Below the pieces are notes generated by a model. The model did no database searches, was not told where the DNA came from, and saw nothing but the letters and a program-made list of their open reading frames with translations. A program made the translations under genes and the position numbers. Positions 18,612 to 26,104 of a stretch of DNA of 40,670 nucleotides are shown here, piece after piece. Numbering within the stretch: the first letter of the stretch is position 1; every line of letters starts with the position of its first letter. The stretch lies in assembly GCA_018267315.1 (NCBI GenBank), contig JAFDYS010000039.1, positions 1 to 40,670 on the forward strand, in the 5' to 3' direction. The stretch comes from Bacteroidota bacterium (GTDB taxonomy: Bacteria > Bacteroidota > Bacteroidia > Chitinophagales > UBA10324).

Positions 18612-19181
18612 TTAACCTGATGCATCTTCAGGATGCGGACGTGCGGCCGCTGCAACGGCGTTACGCTTTTGCTGCATGAAGGAATTAATGTTCATGAAGG
18701 CCACCAGTACGAATAGAACGAGCGTGATCCAATAGCCGAAAGCAAAGTCGAGGTGGATCACGTATTTAGAAGCGATGCCCGCATCTCTGCGTATCCGGTT
18801 CTCGATCTGCATTTTCATCAGCAGCATGCACAGGATGCCGGCCAGCCCGATGAATCCGAGGAGCATTTCTTTTCCGCCGCTGTCAGCTGCTTTTCGCGCA
18901 AGCATGGTGAGACTGATCACCAGCCCGCACAGTGCCAGCACCCAAGCCGCGACGGCAAAATAATTCCGGTCAATCTGCGATGACACATCCTGATCATCTG
19001 TATTGACTGCTGCATCAGGCAATAACGAATTATCAAACATGTCTTCACCGGTAATGAGTTCCATGCCGCGTACTTCGCCAATCAGCGCATCATTGCATTT
19101 GATATCAATAAACGGGAGGAAGAAGCAAAACAAGATAGCCGCGAATAATCCCGGCGAAATCCAGGAAGATCTGATGTACAT
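18612..19181 (-). CDS. Hypothetical four-helix membrane protein
   Basis: I do not recognise the family. The protein has four hydrophobic segments: PGLFAAILFCFFLPFI near the N-terminus, FAVAAWVLALCGLVISLTML, LLGFIGLAGILCMLLM, and YWITLVLFVLVAFMNI. A loop of about 60 mostly polar residues (ITGEDMFDNSLLPDAAVNTD) separates the first two, and the tail is basic and alanine-rich. The frame is open from 19217, but ATG 19181 (MYIRSSWISPGLF, 189 residues) is preferred because TATCTTTA, a near match to the -7 box, lies 10 nt before it. It is divergent from cysS and convergent with the gamma-lyase gene. An inner-membrane location is inferred; no function is proposed. Confidence 0.7.
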   Translation of the reverse strand: MYIRSSWISPGLFAAILFCFFLPFIDIKCNDALIGEVRGMELITGEDMFDNSLLPDAAVNTDDQDVSSQIDRNYFAVAAWVLALCGLVISLTMLARKAADSGGKEMLLGFIGLAGILCMLLMKMQIENRIRRDAGIASKYVIHLDFAFGYWITLVLFVLVAFMNINSFMQQKRNAVAAAARPHPEDASG

Positions 19182-19234
19182 GCCTGCTAAAGATAGCGCT
19201 GTGCCACGCCATTTCACAAAACATCATGCACATC

Positions 19235-19242
19235 TATCTTTG
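19235..19242 (+). promoter_or_regulatory. Bacteroidota -7 box for cysS (TATCTTTG)
   Basis: TATCTTTG matches the Bacteroidota -7 consensus TAnnTTTG exactly and lies only 5 nt before the cysS ATG at 19248. Transcription starting the usual few bases downstream would give a leaderless or nearly leaderless mRNA. No clear -33 TTTG was seen. Confidence 0.6.
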
Positions 19243-19247
19243 CGCCC

Positions 19248-20741
19248 ATGAGTCAGCTGCACATCACGAACAGTCTTTCGCGCGAGAAGGAAATTTTTAT
19301 TCCCCTGAACCCACCATACGTGGGCATGTACGTGTGCGGCCCCACCGTGAGCGGCGAATCACACCTCGGCCATGCACGGCCTTATGTGACGTTTGACGTG
19401 ATACAGCGCTGGCTTAAGCATCTCGACTACAAGGTACGTTACGTACGGAACATCACTGATGCCGGGCATTTTGAGGAAGAAGACCGTGAAGCCGTGGACA
19501 AAGTGGACACGAAAGCAAAGCTCGAGCGCCTCGAACCGATGGAACTGGTGCAGAAGTACACCAACATGTTTCACGATGCGATGGACCTTCTGAACAATGA
19601 ACGTCCCGGCATCGAGCCAACAGCGACCGGGCACATCATCGAACAGATCAGCATGATTCAGGAAATTTTGAAGAAGGGTCTGGCGTATGAAGTGAATGGC
19701 TCCGTCTATTTCGATGTGACGAAGTATGCGAAGAACAACGACTACGGAAAACTTTCCGGAAGAAAGATCGAAGAGATGATTGCCGGCAGCCGCGAGCTGG
19801 AAGGGCAGGATGAAAAAAGAAATGCCGCCGACTTCGCACTCTGGAAAAAAGCGCCGCCGGAACACCTGATGCGGTGGCCATCACCATGGGGTGAAGGATT
19901 TCCCGGCTGGCATATTGAGTGCTCGGCTATGGCGACAAAGTATCTCGGTGTTCCCTTCGATATTCACGGCGGAGGCATGGACCTTCAGTTCCCGCACCAT
20001 GAAAGTGAGATCGCGCAAACCAGAACGGCGACGGGAAATTCCCCGGCGAAATACTGGATGCACAACAACATGATTACAGTGAACGGAAAGAAGATGGGAA
20101 AGAGTTACAACAACACCATCACGCTGCGTGAATTGTTTTCAGGAAATCATCCATTGCTTGAACAAGCGTATTCGCCAATGACGATCCGCTTCTTCATTCT
20201 GCAAACCCATTACCGCAGCACACTTGACTTTAACAATGAAGCACTGAAGGGCGCGGAGAAAGGATTGCAGCGGCTGATGAATTCCGCTGATGTACTGAAT
20301 CAGCTCCGGTACATGGAAAACGCCGGTGATTTCTCGCAAAGTGAAGATGATGCAGTGAATAAGCTCATCAGCTCACTTACCGAATACATGAATGATGACT
20401 TCAATACAGCCATGACAATGGCATCGCTTTTTGAATTGGCTTCGAAGATCAATGCCTGGCAAAATCAACAAGCAAAAATTACTTCCATCTCTTCAGCAAC
20501 CTTTGAAAGACTGAAATCAGCATTCAATCTTTTCATTTCAGAAATTCTCGGTTTGAAAAATGAAAGTGCTGCTGCTTCAGATTCCAAAATGGATGAGGTG
20601 ATGCAACTCGTGATTTCACTGCGTAATGAAGCCCGCACGAAGAAAGATTTCGCCACCTCTGACAAAATCCGGAACGATCTTCAGAAAGCCGGCATCCAGC
20701 TTAAGGATGGGAAGGAAGGAACGGCGTGGGAAATCATCTGA
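19248..20741 (+). CDS. cysS: Cysteinyl-tRNA synthetase (CysS)
   Basis: CysS charges tRNA-Cys with cysteine in the cytosol. The 497-residue class I synthetase has the HIGH signature as HLGH at residues 39-42, the KMSKS loop as KMGKS at 282-286, and the zinc-binding residues expected to recognise cysteine thiol (Cys30 in YVCGPTVSG, plus WHIECSAMA and FPHHESEIAQT). The C-terminal DALR-like helical domain and a short tail (IRNDLQKAGIQLKDGKEGTAWE) are also present. ATG 19248 directly follows a consensus -7 box. The gene runs into an array of hairpin repeats with T-tracts that may serve as its terminator. Confidence 0.98.
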   Translation: MSQLHITNSLSREKEIFIPLNPPYVGMYVCGPTVSGESHLGHARPYVTFDVIQRWLKHLDYKVRYVRNITDAGHFEEEDREAVDKVDTKAKLERLEPMELVQKYTNMFHDAMDLLNNERPGIEPTATGHIIEQISMIQEILKKGLAYEVNGSVYFDVTKYAKNNDYGKLSGRKIEEMIAGSRELEGQDEKRNAADFALWKKAPPEHLMRWPSPWGEGFPGWHIECSAMATKYLGVPFDIHGGGMDLQFPHHESEIAQTRTATGNSPAKYWMHNNMITVNGKKMGKSYNNTITLRELFSGNHPLLEQAYSPMTIRFFILQTHYRSTLDFNNEALKGAEKGLQRLMNSADVLNQLRYMENAGDFSQSEDDAVNKLISSLTEYMNDDFNTAMTMASLFELASKINAWQNQQAKITSISSATFERLKSAFNLFISEILGLKNESAAASDSKMDEVMQLVISLRNEARTKKDFATSDKIRNDLQKAGIQLKDGKEGTAWEII

Positions 20742-20765
20742 TCATTTCACGCATAAGATTTTTTT

Positions 20766-21043
20766 CTCGCTGATCACGGAGAAGATCCATTTTTATCTGC
20801 TTAATCTGCCAAATCTGCGAGCCAATTTTTTTTCTCGCGGATCACGCTGCTAACGCGGATCAATTTTTCATCTGCTCAATCTGCCAAATCTGCGAGTTGT
20901 TTTTTTCTCGCGGATCGCGCACATGACGCAGATCGAGTTTTCACCTGCTTAACCTGCCAAATCTACGAGCTGATTTTTTTTTCTCGCTGATCGCGCAGAT
21001 AACGCAGATCAATTTTTCATCTGCTTACCTGTCAAATCTGCTC
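20766..21043 (+). repeat. Upstream hairpin-repeat array of the GxxExxY cassette (4 units)
   Basis: Four units at 20766-20821, 20834-20896, 20907-20969 and 20983-21043 share one orientation. Each starts CTCGC(T/G)GATC and ends ATCTGCGAG (degenerate in the fourth), and is separated from the next by 10-13 nt rich in T. The left arm of a typical unit is three 9-mers (CTCGCTGAT, CACGCAGAT, AACGCAGAT); the right arm is the complement of three similar 9-mers (CTCGCAGAT, TTGGCAGAT, TAAGCAGAT). The arms match at about 22 of 28 positions, so every unit can fold into a long imperfect hairpin followed by a T-run. A degraded extra copy may precede them at 20748-20765. Confidence 0.9.
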
Positions 21044-21089
21044 ACAATTTGTTTCCCGGAATCCAGCGTAGACAATTTAATATTTCCCT

Positions 21090-21097
21090 TATCTTTT
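21090..21097 (+). promoter_or_regulatory. Candidate -7 box for the GxxExxY gene (TATCTTTT)
   Basis: TATCTTTT matches TAnnTTTG at 7 of 8 bases, 19 nt before ATG 21117, in the repeat-free gap between the upstream array and the gene. It suggests the cassette carries its own promoter. Confidence 0.4.
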
Positions 21098-21116
21098 CAT
21101 CATATAGTAGCTGCAC

Positions 21117-21497
21117 ATGCACGAAAATGAAATCAGCTATCTGATTCGCGGAGCAATTTTCAAGGTTTACAACGAACTCGGTGCGGGTCTTTTAGAGTCC
21201 GTGTACGAAAAGGCGATGGCATACCAGCTAATTCAGGATGGTTGTGAGGCACAGTCCCAGGTTCCGGTGGCCGCTTATTATAATGGAATAAAACTCGAGG
21301 ATATTGGCTTTCGGGCAGATCTCATAGTAAATCAGAAAGTGTTGATTGAAATAAAATCTGTAGAAGCATTACATGATGTGCATTTCAAGCAAGTAACGAC
21401 CTACCTCAAGCTGACAGGATTGAAACTGGGGATCCTGGTGAACTTTAGCACCGCTTCCATTGACAAGGAGATTCACCGCATCGTGAACAGGCTTTGA
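21117..21497 (+). CDS. GxxExxY protein (PD-(D/E)XK nuclease fold)
   Basis: A 126-residue protein of the GxxExxY family (PDDEXK_3 clan). The name-giving motif is GLLESVY at residues 24-30 (Gly24, Glu27, Tyr30). The PD-(D/E)XK core follows: Asp68 in FRADLIV, then Glu78 and Lys80 in LIEIKSV, and the QxxxY helix KQVTTYLKLTGLKLGILVNF. All presumed catalytic residues are intact, so metal-dependent nuclease activity is plausible, though I know of no established function for the family. Length is typical. It stands alone between seven hairpin repeats (four before, three after, all in one orientation), with cysS upstream and tag downstream, an arrangement that suggests a small autonomous cassette. Confidence 0.9.
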   Translation: MHENEISYLIRGAIFKVYNELGAGLLESVYEKAMAYQLIQDGCEAQSQVPVAAYYNGIKLEDIGFRADLIVNQKVLIEIKSVEALHDVHFKQVTTYLKLTGLKLGILVNFSTASIDKEIHRIVNRL

Positions 21498-21532
21498 ACC
21501 ATTGATTAGTCAGAAAAGGAAAACAATTTTTT

Positions 21533-21744
21533 CTCGCTGATCACGCACATAACGCAGATCAATTCTACATCTGCTCAATCTGCCAAATCTGCGAGCTGTC
21601 TTTTTTTTCTCGCTGATCACGTTGCTAACGCTGATCAATTTGTCATCTGCTTTATCTGCTGAATCCGCGAGCTGAATTTTTTCTCGCTGATCGCGCAGAT
21701 AACGCAGATCATTTCTTATCTGCTTAATCTGCCAAATCTGCGAG
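21533..21744 (+). repeat. Downstream hairpin-repeat array of the GxxExxY cassette (3 units)
   Basis: Three further units at 21533-21595, 21609-21671 and 21683-21744 have the same orientation, 62-63 nt length, internal 9-nt periodicity and T-rich spacers as the upstream array. The third (TCGCGCAGATAACGCAGATC, right arm ending ATCTGCGAG) is the cleanest copy. The array begins 35 nt after the GxxExxY stop codon. Confidence 0.9.
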
Positions 21745-21780
21745 CTGATTTATTTTCTCTCTAAAGAATTCGCATTCCAC

Positions 21781-21816
21781 AAGTCTCAAGTCCGCAAGTC
21801 TTACGTCTTAAGTCTT
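21781..21816. repeat. 7-nt repeat tract at the tag stop codon
   Basis: AAGTCTC, AAGTCCGC, AAGTCTT, ACGTCTT and AAGTCTT run in tandem (one unit has 8 nt). On the minus strand the TAA of the tag gene (21810-21808) lies inside the tract, so the final Lys-Thr of the protein and its stop are repeat-derived. Confidence 0.7.
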
Positions 21817-22374
21817 CTTTTTCCTCCAGCAATCTCCCACGTGATCATCCACCATGCCCACGGCCTGCATGAAGGCATAGCAGATGGTGGAACCGCGGAA
21901 TTTGAAGCCGTGCAGTCCCATGTCCTTACTCATGGCATCGCTGATTTCGGTTTTCGGAGGAATCTCACTCATGGATTGGTAGTGATTGATAATCGGTTTT
22001 CCGCCCACGAAACTCCAGACGTATTTGTCGAATGAACCGAACTGCTTCTGTATTTTCAAAAAGTATTTCGCATTGTTGATCGCCGCTTCAATCTTCAGCC
22101 GGTTGCGGATGATGCCCGCATCATTCAGCAGTTGTTTTTTCTTCTTTGCATCAAACTTCGCCACCTTCTTCGGATCAAAACCGGCAAACGCCTTTCGGAA
22201 GTTTTCTCTCTTGCGCAGAATGGTGAGCCAGCTCAACCCCGCCTGGAAACTTTCGAGGATCAGGAATTCAAACAGCTTCTGATCATCATGCACCGGTCTC
22301 CCCCACTCTTCATCATGGTACTTCACATAAAGCGGATCGGTGCCGCACCAGGCGCAGCGCTTTTTTTCTTTCAT
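21808..22374 (-). CDS. tag: DNA-3-methyladenine glycosylase I (Tag)
   Basis: Tag removes 3-methyladenine from alkylated DNA as the first step of base excision repair. The 188-residue protein has the family zinc site: Cys7 in RCAWCG, His20 in YHDEEWGRP, and the C-terminal His and Cys of MVDDHVGDCW. ESFQAGLSWLTILRKRENFRKAF is the helix-hairpin-helix core region with the conserved Glu. The frame is open to 22428, but ATG 22374 (MKEKKRCAWCGTDPLYVKYH) is the family start and lies 1 nt after the stop of the M28 peptidase gene, so the two are probably co-transcribed. Its stop codon lies inside a heptad repeat. Confidence 0.95.
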   Translation of the reverse strand: MKEKKRCAWCGTDPLYVKYHDEEWGRPVHDDQKLFEFLILESFQAGLSWLTILRKRENFRKAFAGFDPKKVAKFDAKKKKQLLNDAGIIRNRLKIEAAINNAKYFLKIQKQFGSFDKYVWSFVGGKPIINHYQSMSEIPPKTEISDAMSKDMGLHGFKFRGSTICYAFMQAVGMVDDHVGDCWRKKKT

Positions 22375-22375
22375 A

Positions 22376-23746
22376 TCAGAATCCGTATTGGTCAATGAGG
22401 TAAATGAGTGAAGCCATCGCTGCTGCACCCAGTTCGAGTTCGCGCTTGTTCACGTTTTCAATGACATCACTGGCGGCATGATGGTAATTGAAGTAGCGCT
22501 GCGAGTCGGGCGACAGTCCGCTCATCACTTTGCAGTAGCCCTTCATGTGCCCGATATCAGCGCCATCCCACCCGCGGAAGAATTCATGAATGTGATACGG
22601 CTCAAACAGCGGCTTCCACTGCATGATGCGGTTGATGGAAACCGAATCGCCGGTGAAGGAAAAACCGAGCGGAGAAAAACCGCCGGCATCCGATTCAATG
22701 GCAAAGAGGTGATCTTCCTTTTTCCGCTTCGCTTCGTCGGCGTATTTCGCGCCGCCCTTGCTTCCGTTCTCTTCATTCATAAACATCACCGCACGAATCG
22801 TGTTCTTCGGTTTTATACCGAGCGCTTTGTAGATGCGAAGCACTTCGATGGATTGCACACAGCCGGCGCCGTCATCGTGCGCGCCCTTGCCGGTTTCCCA
22901 GGAATCCAGATGTCCGCCGACGGTGATAAAGCGATTCGGGTTTTCGCTGCCGCGCAATTCGCCGATCACATTGTACGAAAGCACGCTGTCAGGTTTCATT
23001 TCACAAAGTTGCCGGAAGTAGAATTTCGTTTCAGGATTGAATTTTATCATGGAGCTTAGTACAGCGGCATCCATGGTGCTCACGGCGCAGCAGGGAATTT
23101 TGGGAAATGAATCATTGTATCCCATAGAGCCGGTGTGTGGGTAATCATCGTAAGCTGATGTCATGGAGCGAACGACTGTAGCCACAGCGCCGTATCTGGC
23201 TGCACGCGATGGACCCGCCCAGCGGTACTCCACCGCTTCGCCATACGCGGTAAACTGATTGATATACCTTTCATCGAACGCATAGTTGTAAAACACAATC
23301 TTCCCTTTCAGATTTTTCTCGCCGAGTGAATCGAGCTCTTTATAATTTTTCACTTCAATCACGGGTGCTTCCAATCCTTTCTTTCCGGTACCCGTGGAAT
23401 TTCCGAGCGCGCAGATGGTAAGTTCCGTTTTCTTTCCATCAGAAGTTGCATAAGCTGTTTCCTTCTCACCTCTCACCCAATGCGGCACATAGCAAGGTTG
23501 CAACCACACGCTGTCGAAACTGTTTTCATCCATCACTTTCTTCATCATGTCTACCGCTTGCGCTGCCTGCGGCGAGCCGGCCAATCGTCCGCCCACTTTG
23601 GTGGTGAGTTCCGTAAGCGTTTGATAGCATTGCGAACTGGTGAGCGCCTGATCAAAAATTTTGCGGATCATGATGGAATCGCTCTGCTGCGCATGCACAA
23701 CGACCGGGATGAATAGAAAACAAATAAGCCATTTTATGTATCTCAT
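22376..23746 (-). CDS. Secreted M28-family zinc peptidase
   Basis: A 456-residue exported aminopeptidase or carboxypeptidase. Signal peptide: MRYIKWLICFLFIPVVVHAQQ. A PA-type insert (about residues 110-235, including the ARYGAVATVVRSMTSAYDDY stretch) precedes the di-zinc catalytic domain: His and Asp in VGGHLDSWETGKGAHDDGAG, Glu-Glu in MNEENGSKGG, Asp in ESDAGG, and the last His in GADIGHMKG. The frame extends to 23824, but ATG 23746 directly before the signal peptide is clearly the start. tag follows with a 1-nt gap. The substrate is unknown; similar Bacteroidota proteins work in the periplasm or outside the cell. Confidence 0.93.
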   Translation of the reverse strand: MRYIKWLICFLFIPVVVHAQQSDSIMIRKIFDQALTSSQCYQTLTELTTKVGGRLAGSPQAAQAVDMMKKVMDENSFDSVWLQPCYVPHWVRGEKETAYATSDGKKTELTICALGNSTGTGKKGLEAPVIEVKNYKELDSLGEKNLKGKIVFYNYAFDERYINQFTAYGEAVEYRWAGPSRAARYGAVATVVRSMTSAYDDYPHTGSMGYNDSFPKIPCCAVSTMDAAVLSSMIKFNPETKFYFRQLCEMKPDSVLSYNVIGELRGSENPNRFITVGGHLDSWETGKGAHDDGAGCVQSIEVLRIYKALGIKPKNTIRAVMFMNEENGSKGGAKYADEAKRKKEDHLFAIESDAGGFSPLGFSFTGDSVSINRIMQWKPLFEPYHIHEFFRGWDGADIGHMKGYCKVMSGLSPDSQRYFNYHHAASDVIENVNKRELELGAAAMASLIYLIDQYGF

Positions 23747-23892
23747 GATTGCCGTAGTTGAGGGTCGTAAATGTATGGAATGGCCGCCGGTGAAATGAAG
23801 TGTATGTGAAATGCTGTTCGTCAAAGTTCCGGCTTTCTTCGACCAATAATTTTCGTCCGTATGGATTCCTTTCTACTATTGAAGAAAAAAAT

Positions 23893-24258
23893 ATGGGCAG
23901 AGTCGTTCATTTTGAAATTCCCGCTGCGGATCCGCAGAAGGCAATGGATTTTTACAGTAAAGTTTTCGGATGGAAATACGAAGGGTTTCCGGGATTTGAG
24001 TACTGGCTGGCCACGACCGGCAGTGATAATGAAATGGGCATCAACGGCGCCATTATGAAGCGGCAAGACCCCGGTCAACCCGTAACGAATGCGATTGCCG
24101 TTAAAGACATTGACGAATCGGCCTCATTGATCGAGAAATTGGGAGGGCAAATAGTGGTACCCAAAAGCGCCGTACCCGGCATGGGATGGAACGCTTACTT
24201 CAAAGATCCTGACGGAAACATCATGGGGCTTTGGCAGGTGGATCCCGATGCGAAGTAG
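23893..24258 (+). CDS. VOC-family (glyoxalase-like) protein
   Basis: A 121-residue protein of the vicinal oxygen chelate superfamily, with the paired beta-alpha-beta-beta-beta modules: VVHFEIPAADPQKAMDFYSKVFGWKY at the N-terminus and DESASLIEKLGGQIVVPKSAVPGMGWNAYFKDPDGNIMGLWQ at the C-terminus. Such small proteins bind a metal or hydrophobic ligand; the reaction cannot be told from sequence. ATG 23893 (MGRVVHFEIP) is the family start although the frame is open from 23800. A near -7 box (TAATTTTC, 23847-23854) lies 38 nt upstream. It ends 5 nt from the convergent aspS gene. Confidence 0.9.
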   Translation: MGRVVHFEIPAADPQKAMDFYSKVFGWKYEGFPGFEYWLATTGSDNEMGINGAIMKRQDPGQPVTNAIAVKDIDESASLIEKLGGQIVVPKSAVPGMGWNAYFKDPDGNIMGLWQVDPDAK

Positions 24259-24263
24259 TCAAA

Positions 24264-26015
24264 CTACTTCAGCCCGAGTTCCTTCTTCTGCTTCTCATCA
24301 ATATCGCCCGGCGCATCGAGCATCATGTCCCGGCCCATGTTGTTTTTCGGGAAAGCAATGAAGTCGCGGATGCCTTCCTGGTTGGCAGTCACCATCGAAC
24401 AAAAGCGATCGAAGCCATAGGCAATGCCTCCGTGTGGCGGTGTGCCGAATTCAAATGCATTGAGGATAAATCCGAACTTGTATTCGTACTGCTCTTTCGA
24501 CATGCCGAGGGCGGCGAACATGCGCTCCTGGTTTTTGCGGTTGTGAATGCGGATGGAGCCACCGCCGAGTTCCACGCCGTTCATCACCATGTCATAGGCA
24601 TTCGCTTTCACCTTGCCGGGATCGGTTTCAAGCAATGCATCATCTTCTTTTCTCCATGAAGTGAACGGATGATGCATGGCATTCCAGCGTTTCTCTTCTT
24701 CATCCCATTCGAGCAACGGGAAATCCAAAACCCAAAGCGGTTTGAATTCATCTTTTTTGCGAAGACCAAGACGGTTGCCCATTTCCAGCCGAAGTTCACT
24801 CATGGCTTTGCATGTACGGGCTTTTTCTCCTGCCAGAATCAAAATCAAATCGCCGGGTAACGCAGAAAACTTCTCCGCTATTTTTTTCAAATCATCAGAA
24901 GAATAAAATTTGTCAACGGAAGATTTGAACGTGCCGTCAGCATTTGCTTTGATGTAAACCAATCCCTGCATTCCCAGTTGCGGACGTTTGACGAACTCGG
25001 TGAGTTCATCGAGTTGCTTGCGGGAATATTCAGCACAACCCTTTGTGCAAATACCTATCACTGATTCCGCCTCATCAAAAACTTTGAAACTCTTTCCGCC
25101 AACAACATCTTCATCCCCATTCTTCAACCAAACAAATTTCATTTCAAACCGGATGTCGGGCTTATCGTTGCCATAATTCATCATCGCATCATCATAACTC
25201 ATTCTTGGAAAAGCAGGCAACTCGAGTCCGCGGACTTTTTTGAAAACGGATTTCGTCATGCCTTCAAACATCTGCAGCACATCCTCGCGTTCCACGAATG
25301 CCATCTCGCAGTCAATCTGCGTAAACTCCGGCTGTCGGTCGGCACGCAAATCTTCATCGCGGAAGCAGCGCACGATCTGATAATAACGGTCAAATCCGCT
25401 TACCATCAAAAGTTGCTTGAAGGTTTGGGGTGACTGAGGCAGAGCGTAAAACTGTCCGGGGTTCAAACGCGATGGCACTACAAAATCCCGTGCACCTTCG
25501 GGAGTAGATTTGATCAGATGCGGTGTTTCCACGTCGGCGAATCCCTGCCCGTCGAGATACTCACGCACGGCGCGCGCCACCTGATGGCGGGCGAGTAAAT
25601 TTTCCCGCACCGGTTTACGGCGCAGATCGAGGTAGCGATACTTCATCCTCAAATCATCGCCGCCGTCGGTTTCATCTTCAATGGTGAATGGCGGCGTGAG
25701 TGAGGCATTGAGCACATTGAGCTCATCAACGAGAATTTCAATGTCGCCCGTGGGAAGTTCCTTGTTCTTGTTTGACCGCTCCACACATTTCCCCTTCACC
25801 TGAATCACAAACTCACGGCCGAGTGCGGCAGATTTTTCTGTAAGCTCTTTGTTATGCTGCGGATTGAAAACAAGCTGTGTGATGCCGTACCGGTCGCGGA
25901 GATCAATAAAATTCATGCCGCCGAAATTGCGGATGCGCTGCACCCAGCCGGCCAGAGTTAATGACTTACCGGCATCGGAAATTCTCAATTCACCACAAGT
26001 GTGTGTTCTATACAT
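24264..26015 (-). CDS. aspS: Aspartyl-tRNA synthetase (AspS)
   Basis: AspS charges tRNA-Asp in the cytosol. The 583-residue class IIb enzyme has an N-terminal OB-fold anticodon domain ([22 protein letters not shown]), class II motif 2 ([21 protein letters not shown]), the bacterial GAD insertion domain (about residues 285-415), and motif 3 ([13 protein letters not shown]). The length and GAD insert mark the bacterial type. ATG 26015 ([12 protein letters not shown]) is preferred over an in-frame TTG two codons earlier. It is divergent from the CotH gene. Discriminating versus non-discriminating charging cannot be told here. Confidence 0.98.
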   Translation of the reverse strand: MYRTHTCGELRISDAGKSLTLAGWVQRIRNFGGMNFIDLRDRYGITQLVFNPQHNKELTEKSAALGREFVIQVKGKCVERSNKNKELPTGDIEILVDELNVLNASLTPPFTIEDETDGGDDLRMKYRYLDLRRKPVRENLLARHQVARAVREYLDGQGFADVETPHLIKSTPEGARDFVVPSRLNPGQFYALPQSPQTFKQLLMVSGFDRYYQIVRCFRDEDLRADRQPEFTQIDCEMAFVEREDVLQMFEGMTKSVFKKVRGLELPAFPRMSYDDAMMNYGNDKPDIRFEMKFVWLKNGDEDVVGGKSFKVFDEAESVIGICTKGCAEYSRKQLDELTEFVKRPQLGMQGLVYIKANADGTFKSSVDKFYSSDDLKKIAEKFSALPGDLILILAGEKARTCKAMSELRLEMGNRLGLRKKDEFKPLWVLDFPLLEWDEEEKRWNAMHHPFTSWRKEDDALLETDPGKVKANAYDMVMNGVELGGGSIRIHNRKNQERMFAALGMSKEQYEYKFGFILNAFEFGTPPHGGIAYGFDRFCSMVTANQEGIRDFIAFPKNNMGRDMMLDAPGDIDEKQKKELGLK

Positions 26016-26088
26016 ATTCAATCAAAAACCAGGAGGCGCAAAAGTAGTTTTTAGAGCGCAGAAAAACGCTTCATCTTCTGAGATGGTC

Positions 26089-26096
26089 TAACTTTG
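26089..26096 (+). promoter_or_regulatory. Bacteroidota -7 box for the CotH gene (TAACTTTG)
   Basis: TAACTTTG is an exact TAnnTTTG match 8 nt before ATG 26105, again predicting a very short mRNA leader. It lies in the divergent gap with aspS. Confidence 0.6.
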
Positions 26097-26104
26097 AAGA
26101 CCGC

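Noticed and set aside
20766..21744. Regularly spaced repeats considered as a CRISPR array
   Set aside because: The spacers are short T-runs rather than unique 30-40-nt sequences, the repeats are themselves long diverged hairpins with internal 9-nt periodicity, and there are no cas genes.
22478..23059. 193-codon plus-strand open frame opposite the M28 peptidase gene
   Set aside because: It is antisense to the conserved catalytic domain and shows no independent similarity.
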